Of a stretch of 64,000 nt of DNA, positions 27,401 to 39,300 are shown one piece after another. Position 1 is the stretch's first letter, and every line of letters starts with the position of its first letter. Made by a program: the position numbers and the translations under genes. Origin of the DNA: Eucommia ulmoides (lineage: Eukaryota > Streptophyta > Magnoliopsida > Garryales > Eucommiaceae); the NCBI GenBank assembly GCA_016647705.1, contig CM028328.1, positions 41,020,501 through 41,084,500 of the forward strand, given 5' to 3'. The notes beneath the pieces were generated by a model. That model was not told the origin of the DNA. It searched no databases and saw only the letters and a program-made list of their open reading frames with translations.

Positions 27401-30400
27401 TTTCTTCCTTTAAAGCATTTTCCTCCAACTGTGAGTTATGTTTGCCCACATAGAACAACGAAATAGAGAAGGAGGTGACCGAAATCTTGCTTGGCCGAAA
27501 CTTCACATAGGGGGTTACCATTGTGTGGCTTCCCCTTATATAGACACTGTCCAGGGTTCAAAACTCTAGACCCTATATTTCCTTAATTTCACTTTGGTCC
27601 CTGATCTTCTAAACAGTTCAACATTACTACCCGCTCCTTTCAAAGGACTTTCTGAACTTTTGTTTCCCATTGTGTGTGACCAGTGACCCATTAGACTCAT
27701 ATAAAAAGTTAAACGGTTGAAACTTAATTAATCAATTGAAATTGGAACAATTTCAAGTTTTCCCCTGTAGAGAAACAATAATTTCTTCACTATGAGTCAC
27801 ATCTACATGCATAACATAGCCATATAATTCTGATAGGAATTTAACCAAGAGAACCCATCAGTTATGATTTTCGTACCATATGAGCTTTCTATCTTGTGCT
27901 CTCAAAAGAACCAACAAGGTATAGATAAAGTCAAAACCCCCTAGTCCAATCATATGTATATTAATTGATAATATAATTCCCTCGTGACAATAATTGGAAT
28001 CTCATCCCAATCGTCACATTGCTCTAACCAGAGTCTTGGTTGAATTATATTAATTCTAATTATATTGGACATGTCTCTCTTTGTAAAGATTGATAGGTCC
28101 TATTTTGCATACTTGTTTATTCACATATATGTTTCATTATACTGATTGAATACCTATGAAATTTCGTAGTTAGAATATAACACACAGTATTATCAAATTA
28201 TAACAACCTATACATATAAAACACAATACTTCAAATGAAAAGATCACAAGAATAATCATAGCTCAAATATCTGATTTTGACATAAAGTAAAGCTACTATG
28301 TGGGAGAAGTTATGGACTAGTCGACTTAGATCTAATGCAAGTGCAATGGCTCCGCGAGTGCAAGTACGGTGCAATAAGTCTCTGGAGAAGGGAAGTGACG
28401 GCTAACTAGGGTTTTGATTAGACGATGGTTGGGTTTTGGTGGGCGTCGGCTTGGATTCTGGGTTGTGATGATTTTTTTTTTTTCTTGATTTGTGAAAAAG
28501 GAAAATGAGAAGAACAAAACTACAGGATTAATTGCCCAATAGAACCAACTTTTGATACCATGTTAAAGTTAAAGAAAGGTAGGAAACGAATGAGACTACT
28601 TGATAATTTTGTCAGCAACAGTTTAGAAATTCTAAATATAAGCAATTGGCAGAAGTACCCTTTAACAAATATATATGAAATGAGCAGCTCCACTAATTGC
28701 CATACGGTTGTAGGTTGGGAACCTCATAACAGGAATCATCCATTATGGCTTGATTTTCATTTTATTTTCCCATCATGAACCAACAAGCCAGACATATATC
28801 TAAATTATAGGGAAAATTACATTTTAAACCCTTCAGGTATCGACACTTTTCTAATTGGTCTATTTCCGTTTGAGTATTTCATTTTAAACCCTATAGGTAT
28901 AAGTATGTTTTTATTTGGTCCTTCTGTCAAAAATTCCGTCCAAGCTAACTGAATTTTTAGGACAAATTTGTCATTTTACATTTTTTCATCAATTTTTTAT
29001 TATTATTATTAATTTTTTTTTCTTCTTTGATATCTCTCATGCTCTCTCTCCCGCTCAACTCTCTCTCTCTCTCCCGCTCAAATCCCTCCCCTATCTCCCT
29101 CCTTCCCCTATCACAATCAACGTAACAGGGGGTGTAACACCCCCTGTTTTTCACAGGGGGGAATTCACCCGCTGTTAAGGTGGTGTAATTACACCCCTGG
29201 GTGTTACACCCCCTGTTTTGGGGGTGAAAACACCAGGGGTGTTCACACCAGGGAGGAAGAGAGAGAGAGAGTGGGAGAGAGAAAGAGGGAGAGAGGGGAG
29301 GAGGAAGAAATAGAGTTGAGCGTGAGAGAGAAGAGATTAGGAAAGAAAATAAAAAAAAATCATTAAAAAAAAAAAGTGTAAAAAGACTATTTTATCCCTC
29401 TATTCCATTAGATTTGACGGAGTTTTTGACAGAATGACCATTTAAAAACATGCTGATACGTAGAAGGTTTAAAATGAAACGCACAAACGAAGAGGGACTA
29501 TATAGAAAAGTGTCAATATCTAGAGGGTTTAAAATGTAATTTTCCCAAAATTATATGTAGCTTTGAACTACCCAGCACATCTAGTTTGTTTGCTTTCTTG
29601 TTTTGTTGTCATGACCAACTCTGTCCTTGTCTCATCCTCATTTATGTCTCATCCTCATTTAAGTTTGTGTTTCTTTCTGCAGATTGACACATTACTAGCG
29701 TGTGGGGGGCTTGCTAAGAACCCTTTGTTTATTCAGGAGCATGCAGATATCATAGGTTTGTGTGCATGTGTGTATGGTGCGTGTATGTGTACATTTGCAG
29801 ACATGAGAATGGATGCATGTTTGTAAAAGGAAATTTATCGGTAAAATAAATGAATCCAAGAAGAGGGGCAACATGACAACTCCACTTAATGAAAATTAGA
29901 AATAAAAAGTGCCTACTGTGTTTGCATTGCCTGAGAATTGGCAGTAGATTATTATTAAACGTGTACAATTATGCATGTATTTAGAACATGAACATGATAA
30001 ATTCTTCTTCCTGGGAAAAAGCAGGAAGAAACTGGGTGTTGGGGTAGGTGGGGGGGGGGGGGGAAGTTGTCCTTCCAATATGTAAAGATATAAAAGCAAT
30101 GAACTAAACAAGCCTACTCAACCAAAGTTGATTTTAGGATGGGGTCCTTTCTCCCGCAGTCTCACCACACTTTATTTCTAACTACTTGGTTATGTGAACC
30201 TTTTTGATAACTCCGCTGCTCTAGAAGCATTTTCAAATATAAGGGTTTTCATGATTTGCACAGGCTACCCAATAATTCTTCCAAGAGAAAGTGAGACAGT
30301 GCTTTTGGGTGCTGCCATCCTCGGTGCAATTGCTTCAAAGAGATATTATGGTCTTAAGGAGGCTATGAAGGCACTAAATGCAGTTGGTCAGGTATATAAT

Positions 30401-33400
30401 TGTTAAAGAGGTTAATTCAGTCATTGTCTTTATATTTGAGTTTTAGTGTTTTATTGTAAATAGAGAGAGAAGTTGGCCATTCAAGTCAAGCCGTCTCATT
30501 AATTCCCTTTTTTTCTCCTGCAACATAGTATCAAGAGAAATGTTCTAATGAGAAATTAATACCTTAGTTCTGTCCTTTCAATTTTTTTTTACCTCCCTCC
30601 GCTACAAACAGCCCCCTTTTAAAACAGAAAGAAAAAGGCACAAAACCTAGTTTTGTGGTGATCTTTGCAGCAGTTACCAACTGCTTACCCTCCAAGATTG
30701 CAAATCTCGTTTCGTCCAGCCTAGATCGCATCTGAAAGGAACTCTTCAAGCCTTTGCCGCGAGTCTCTTACCTCGTCCAACCCCATCGCACATTTTTCAA
30801 CCTCACCCCTGCAGATTTGAGCTCTTTGAACCTCGATGAACCATCTTCATCCCCGAGATACTCTTCTCCATTTTTGCTGACCTCTGTCAGCCTTGTTTGT
30901 ACATCCCAGATCGGCCGTCACGAGTGCCATTCTGATATTCAGCCATCTTTCCTAGTGGTTAAAAACTCTTGTTGAAATTACTCAGACCTCCGGTGACCCT
31001 CTTATGCTCTATCCATTCTTCAGTGACCCTCTCTAGTCATTTGAAAATGGGCCTAGGTTAAACCCCTACATGTTCCTTCAATAAGAAATAAATACCAAAA
31101 AAAAGAAAAGAAAAAGGAAGACAGTTTATTCTTTTTTAAAATAATACCTCTGTTTGTGCTTCAAGTTTCCTTCATTTTTCTCAAGTTCCCATTCTTTCAA
31201 GAAATTAATTACTTTTCAGCCAACACAAGACCATTGTGAGGAAAGGGGAATATGACGGAAATTCAGAACCCGCGTCTGTAAAAACTGATAGTCATCAACA
31301 TAATGAGCAATTATGGTCATATTCCCATCCGTAGTGATGGAAGTCCGCAAATCTGATGTCAACTTATTTTTCTACCAACTAAATTCAATTCATGCTTAGC
31401 TTTTACTTAAATACCATCATCCGAATTATTTCTTGTGGTCAATCTTACTTTCAGATTTAAAAAACTTGTAAATCTCTTGTACGTTCGTGTTGGACAAAAC
31501 TAAATGGGTAATTATGCCCTAGTCTAACAACCAATACCTTTTCATGATATGCCTTTTGATGTAATGGTAAAGACGAATGACCCTCAAACCCAATTTTTTT
31601 TTTTTTTTCACTTTTCTAATTGGGAAAACCTCAAATTTAGGTTGGTGCTAGAAAGCAACGATGTGGATACACGAATCGTATCCGATATGTGAATACGATA
31701 ACTTTCAAAAAATGAGGATATGGGTACAACTGAGACACTGCAATATATTATTATTATATCTATTAAATTTTGTGCGCCAATTAGCTTTTACACTCACTCA
31801 GTACCCATAGAATCACTTTATTTTTAACATACTAAATCTTACCCCGTCGTATCCCGTTAATATGTCCAGGCATATCTCAGACGTATCTGACTTAAATTTA
31901 AATTTTTTATTCTCAAGGTTACTCCGATGCATATTCTGTATGTATCTCGCTATATCGCTCGTGTGTCTGTATTTGTTGAAATATTTATTTTCCTTCTAAG
32001 TTACTGTTTGATTTTGTTTCCAGGTCATGCTTACATTTTTCTTGGTAGTTTTCTTACTTCGTTTATTGACCTATTAATTAGGATAATATCCTTCCTAATG
32101 TAGTCTCTTATTTTGTCTATATAATGGAGAGTATAAAGCTCTATTGTAACATCACTGTAGTAAACCAATGGGCTTAACTCACTCTCAAAAGACGCCTTAA
32201 GAGAGGAGGATTACCCCTAAACTTATATATAACTCAGGATCAAATAGCACAGGCAATGTGGGATTCAACACACTCTCTCACACGTAGGGTGGATTTTGAC
32301 AAACCACTGTGAACGGATATTGAGAAACCCATCATTGATGTGGGATTCAGCATGTCCAACATTAGACAAAAGCTTAACTCTGATACCATGTAGTAAACCA
32401 ATGGGCTTAACTCACTCTCAAAAAACGCCTTGAAAGAGAATGATTACCCCTAGACTTATTGGTAACGATTTATTTGTTGTTACAATACCGCAAGTGTACG
32501 GGTTAAGTTTTAATAGTATAGAAAGTGAGTAAGGTTGTCGTATCCATAAGAATTAGTTTAGATTGTCATTAAGTGCCGCAATTATCGTAACCTAACTTTA
32601 TCTAGGCGTCCAAATTTTGGGTTTTTTAAAACTAAAAATAACTAAAACAAATATAAATACAAAAATAAAATAAAATATGGATTATCTATGCACAAATGTT
32701 CTAGGGGCTTGATTTCATCTCGTTATTCCCATGTTGTTCTATTAAGTAAATTATTAGTCAATTCTGCTTATTCAATAATCAAGGTCTTCGTGCTATTGCT
32801 CTCTTACTACTTCTCTTGAGCGTCAAGTGAGAGAATATGTAAACACTTCAATATTGATATCTTTATCTAGTATTTAGGTGAAAACATTCGTTAAACCCGA
32901 CCTTATAGATAACGCAAGCTCTAAATATCTTCCGATTTATTAAAGTTCACGTTGTGCTTAACCTAAGTCCAAACCTGAGATCACTTCTCCTGAGTGTAAA
33001 ATCCCAAGTTCTCAATTCAACCAAAATATCATGTGAAAGTATACATTGGAAGCATTATAAAAATAAACACAATTGAATGGCGATTCTAATTGATAAATCT
33101 ATAACTCGATTACCTCTCGGTTTCACAAAATCCTAAATTCCCAACTCGAATAGCTAGGTGTTGATTTTCTCCCGGACTCACAATAACCCAAATTATGCAC
33201 TTTCAATTCCGGTTACGAATTCAACTTCTCGCAAGTATAAAATTCATGACCTAACATTGTTTAACTCATTGGCCACATGAATCATACACATTAAGCGTAG
33301 GAGATGCATAAAATGGAATTAAAACTAACAATCAACAAAATAGTCTAAACATGGTTCAAAACGAGACTACATCAAACCCTAGATCTAGATTAATGCTCAA

Positions 33401-36283
33401 CATAGACAAATTCATAACTAATACTATCAAGAACTTCATAGATGAAAACATGTGTTCAATACAATATCCCAAATACAAGATTCAAGTAATACTAGGGAGG
33501 AGAATAAATCAAATCTGATTTGTAGAGAAGTTTGCTCCAGATCTTCAATCTCGCGCCCTCTCCTTGCTCCATTGTCGCTCTCTCTTCGATCTCTTGTCTT
33601 CCTTTCTGATTTCTCTCTCCTCCTGTGCAAAATGAACCCTAAATGCCCTTTTAATGTTTCAAATCTGACTGTCGGTACTGCAGTGCACGTTTTACCGCAC
33701 TACAACACTCTATGGCTAAAAAAACTGACACAAGCGCACTGCAGCGCGTGTTGGACATAGAGTGATTCAAAAGACTATGGAAAGTTAAGACATAGATCTA
33801 CAACTTTCATGTTTTGAGTTTTTCCAAAATCGGATTTCATCTTGGCCAAAATCGGCCTTGAAGTTACAGTACCTGTAAGTATTTTGCAACGTTTCTCCCA
33901 TTTATTTGTAATTCTACAAAAGCCAACAAAAATACATCAAATTAACAAAAATGCTTGAAAACATACAAATATTTGAACATAAAAGTACTTGATTTGTTGG
34001 TAAATAAATCACTCATCACTTATATATAACTTAGGATCATATAACACAAGCGATGTGGAATTCAACAATGACAATACAATAAAAAACTTATCGAGGGATC
34101 CTAAAATGATACCAAAACTACCAAACGATCCTGATGCTTTTTAATGAACACTCTGAACCTATTGCAAGATACAAACAAATTTTCCCTCATTACCGTTATA
34201 TTTTATATTGAGCATTCAAAAATTTTCCCAAAAATATCTATTCTGAAAATTAAGGAGCCAATACCACATTTAATTGAAGCAAAAACTCTTTAAATAATCA
34301 AATGATTAATCAAGTTTGTTTTGTTATTTTGTTGATTAAATTATATAGTTATTACCGCTTGTAGAGCTTCAAATGACACTTCAATTGTATTTTTTGTATC
34401 AAAATAATATAATCTATGTTGAATTCAACACGTTAAAGTTACTGTAAAAATCGAAGAGTCGTCATTCATGGCTATGTTGAATTCAACTCATGAAAAGTAT
34501 AATTGACTTGTTGAATTCAACGTGAATGGATATGTCATTTTGGAACTATTATTTAGACGAATAGTTTTGTGATCAAATCAAGAAAAAAAAAAGTAATTAA
34601 AATGTAATTATTTATGATTATATTAAGAGATGGTTAATGAAATTATAATTGGTGATTCTCCCTTATTAGCAGAAAATATTTTCGGTACATGTTTAATATT
34701 TATCTAGAGCATGTCACGTTATTAAATCATGACAAACTTTCCTAATTAAGTGAACATTTGAATTCAACACCGTAATAATTTCTATGTTGACGTTAACACA
34801 AACTTCGAATCTTAGTAATCAAATTTTCTAATTAACTGATCATGTTGAATTTTACTTAGATTATTAAATTCAACACACCGTTGAATTAATTTTTAAATTT
34901 CATAAATAATGTAACGTGTTGAATTAAACATGAATTATATTTCTTCCATGTAAAAATTTGGATTGAGATGCCATTTTTAAGCTTTAAAACAGACGATCAT
35001 AGCTGTGTAATTTAATTATGTAAAGAACAAGAAAATATTGATTTATTACATGATTACTAGAAAGAGTTTTAGTATAATTAATTATGGTAAATGTTCTTTT
35101 TTTGGGAATAGATATTTTGGGAATATCTCTGCTATCTTTATTTTTGGGTTTTTATTGTTTTGCCCTAATTTTGGTATTCTCTTTCCTCAATGAGCCTTTT
35201 AAACAAAAAGATTATTATTTAATCTCTCTCTTAGTATTTAGTCATTTGGCAGTTAAAAGATATAATAAATAAACGGGTTTATACCCCTATATAAATTTAA
35301 GAAAACTTAACCCTCATCTCTAAACTCTCTCACTCATTTCTCTTATTCAGCCGCCCTTTTTCGTCAAAAGGTGAATCTTTTTGTGAAAATAATTGCTCTG
35401 CCACCCTCTTTCGGTAACCATACGCAAGTTCTTCTTCATTAGTTGAATCGGAATTGAAATTACGAGCTCCAAACATCGTCCATCATTACTTTGACGAACG
35501 ACGAAGCCAAGCGAACGACGGGCAGAGAATGTCCAGATTTGGAACCGTCACGAAAGGCAAACGGTGGCGTTCACTTGGCTTCGACATCAGCTGTGATGGT
35601 TCGCTTGGTTTCGACATTTGCGGCGGCGTTCGCTTCCCTCTCTTTGTGAACTGTTACCCCTTCTCTCTCTTTTCTCTCTCTATCTTCCCCAAATCTGAAA
35701 ATTTCAGATCTAGAATTTTCTAAATCTTAATGATTGTTCATTTACAGTGTGTGTTTTTGCTTGGCTTCGACATCAGCGGCAGTGGTTCGGTTGGCTTCGA
35801 CATTGGCGACGGTGTTCGCTTCGCTTTCTCTTTGAACCATCGCCTCTATTTCTCTCTTTCTCTCTCTCTCTTTCCCAGATTTGGTTCAACTCTAGAAAAT
35901 TTCAGAATTGAAATTTTTCGAATGGTGGTTCGGTTGGCTTCGACATTGGCGACGGTGTTCGCTTCGCTTTCTCTTTGAACCATCGCCTCTATTTCTCTCT
36001 TTCTCTCTCTCTCTTTCCCAGATTTGGTTCAACTCTAGAAAATTTCAGAATTGAAATTTTTCGAATGTAAGGGTGATTGTTCATTTGAATGTTCATTTCC
36101 AGATTAAACGTTCATATTGAATGTTCATTTCCACCGATGTTTGTTTTCTAGATGTGTGTTTTTTAGATTGAATGTTCATTTCCAAATCTTGTTTTTGTGA
36201 ATGTTCAGACCGGTGTTTATTTTGGTAAATGTTTATTTGTGCTGGGTGAATGTTCGCACCGATTTGTTTTTGTTGATCTTAGT

Positions 36284-36322
<39 letters not shown>

Positions 36323-39300
36323 GTTTTGATTTTTTGTTGTTGATTGTACCTCTTGAATTTTTCAGATCTGGAAAATTCCATATTGGGAAATGCATTTTGC
36401 CAATTCAGATTTGTTTTGATTTGTTGATTTTGGTAGAGTTTTTTGTTATTCATTGTGAATCTTCTTTGTTAATTTTGTTTGTTCTTTGTGAATGTTCACA
36501 TCGGTGCATTTTTTTATGAATGTTCGTTGTAGTTTGATGAACGATCACACCGGTTTTTTTTTTTCTATGAATGTTCATTGTGATTGGTGAACGTAACAAA
36601 AGACTATATGATGTAAATTTCACCAAAGATTAGTGAGACTCGAAACCAATTTAGAGTTTCTTCACAAAGATTGAACTAAATTTAGACTTACAAGCGAAAA
36701 AGGAAGAACACAAAAATACTAAAAAGTTTGATAGATTACCTTAACCCAATCAAACATGAATGAAATGTAAACCAAAGGTATAAAGTAACAAACCTTGACC
36801 TAATAATTATAAATGAATCACGAACCGAAGATATAGAGGTTGAATTCCACAAAATCTTGATAAGTTCAGGAAAAGTTCTCTGCACAACTTAAGAGAAAAT
36901 TCTCACAAGTATATTAATCAAAAAACAATGTTGTCTTCCTTACATCTCTTATTTAAATAGGCGACCAAGGAATACAAGAAAACTTTAGCTGTGAATAGTG
37001 CACGTGAAACGTATTCGTGAACAGTATCCCATGAATAGTAGCGGCCACAATAAAAAAATACAATAAAACCCTAGTGTCTCACACTACAAGACAAAAAAGA
37101 AAGAATAAGGAAGCTTCCTTATCTTACCTTACACTTCTAGTTTAAGAAATAAAAAATAAATTGGCAATCATGCTTTACAAATTATCAAATAAATAACCTA
37201 AATTAAAATTAGAAAACTAATAAATAAAATAAATAAACTGAAAATTTTGTGGCTCTCATGCTTAGGCCCATTCAAGTTCAAGCCTAAGTCCATTCGTTTG
37301 CCTTGATGAGATGGATAAACATTTATCGTCATTTGGGCCTAATTTAGACTTCACCATTTTAGACTCAGTCCAAATTAGCCCATTGAATGCTTCTTTAATC
37401 TTCTTGGATCGTGCCCTAGTAATATGCCCAATTAGAACCTACAACGGATCTTTTGATAGTGCTTATTGGTTCTCGTCATTTTCCCTCTCTTCAAAAGTAT
37501 TCGACCTCGAATCTTCACCTACATTGAACGAAGAAAGATCAGAAACATTAAATGTAGCACTAACGTTATACTTACCTGGAAGATCCAACTTATACGCATT
37601 ATTATTGATCCTCTCAAGGATTTGAAATGGGCCATCCCCTCTAGGATGTAGTTTGGACCGCCAACGAGCTGGAAATCATTCTTTCCTCATATGCACCTAA
37701 ACCCAATCATCCGGTTCAAAGATGACTCGTGTACGACTCTTGTTGGCTTTGATCGCATATTGCTCATTTTTCTTCTCTATGTGTTGTTGCACACTTTCAA
37801 TGATTTTTTTCATCATCTCAGCTTTCTTTTGTCCATCCAAATTAGTTGTCGCATTAATTAGCAAAGGCAGCAAATGCAAAGGTGTTAGTGAATTAAAACC
37901 ATAAACAATCTCAAATGGTGAAAAATTAGTAATAGAATGAACACTTCGATTATAAACAAATTCAGTGAACAACAAATAATCTTCCCAATTTTTCAAGTTC
38001 TTTTGAACTATAGTACGCAACAAAGTAGATAAAATTTGATTTACTACCTCGGTTTATGCATCCGTTTAGGGGTGACAAGTAGTTGAAAACAATAATTAGT
38101 TCCCAACTTTCCCCCACAAGACTTTCCAAAAATAGCTAAGGAATTTAATATCACGATCAGATACGACACTTCTCGAAATGCCATGAAGACGTACTATCTC
38201 TCTAAAGAACCAGTCAGCAAGGTGGGTTGCATCATCGATTTTATTACAAGATATAAAATGTGTCATCTTAGAAAATCTATTAATAACAACAAAAATTGAA
38301 TCCCTACCTTTCCTTGATCTTGGTAGGCCAAAAACAAAGTCCATGAAAATATCCACAGAAGGCGAATGAGGTACGGGCAAAGCAATATATAATTCATGTG
38401 GTAAGCTTCTAAATCTTGCCTGTCGACACGTAACACATATAGCACAAACTGTTTTCACATCACGCTTCATCTTTGGCCAAAACAATGTTCATGTAATACG
38501 TCTAAAGTCTTTTTCATACCAAAATGACCCATCAAAGCACCCTCATGTGCTTCACGCACAAGCAACTCATGCATAGGCACGCAAAGTCTATTATCTCTAA
38601 ACAAGTAACCATTCATTCTATAGAATTTACCTAACGCCGTCTTCTCACATGCCCTATACGCACTATCAAAGTCATCATCATTAGCATACAACTCTTTAAC
38701 ATATTCAAACCCCAATAACTTTGCATTTAAAGTAGAGACAAGGGCGTCCCTTCGACATGGTGCATCAACCACAATATTTTTCTTACCTTGTTTGTATTTG
38801 ATTACATAAGGGTAGGTTTCACTGAATTCCATCCGCTTGGCAGGCCTTCTATTCAACTTACCTTGTCCTTTCAAGTGCTTCAAAGACTCATGGTCGGTAT
38901 GTATGACAAATTCTCTCAGCCATAGGTAATGTTGCCAAGTTTCCAATGTTTTCACCAACGCAAAAAGCTCCTTGTCATATGTCAGATAATTCAATGCTGC
39001 CCCATTTAGTTTTTTGCTAAAGTACGCTATTGGTCACTTTTCTTGCATCAAAACAACTCCAATACCTGTTCCTGAAGCATCACACTCAATTTCAAATGTT
39101 TTAGAAAAATCAGGTAATGCTAATAAAGAAGTACCACATAACGATTCTTTAATCTCATTAATACACGCTCTTGCTCAATACCACATTTAAAACTTCCGAT
39201 TTTTTTTTACAATTTCAGGAAGTGATGCGGCTAGTGTACTAAAATCTTTAACAAATCGACGGTAAAAACTAGTTAAACCATGAAACCTTTTTACCTTCGT

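Larger units (their letters stand above)
8020..29682 (+). other. Intron 11 of the FGGY kinase, 21,663 bp, filled with nested transposons
   Basis: Bounded by AAA/GTAAGA and TTTCTGCAG/ATT. It contains Copia A, B and C, a reversed Gypsy fragment, a hAT element, an old LTR-like repeat, a Copia 5' fragment and a fold-back element. The first 830 bases (8020-8851) are AT-rich with small palindromes near the end; no gene is seen there. Confidence 0.9.

Noticed and set aside
28915-29178. 87-codon + frame
   Set aside because: It lies in one arm of the fold-back element and is mirrored by a minus-strand frame. It is a product of the palindrome and the CT/GA runs.
35454-35978. Two + frames with a repeated LGFDI phrase as a novel repeat protein
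   Set aside because: The repetition comes from DNA-level tandem duplication (GGCTTCGACAT units). The frames shift between units and the surrounding CT-rich leader is non-coding in style.
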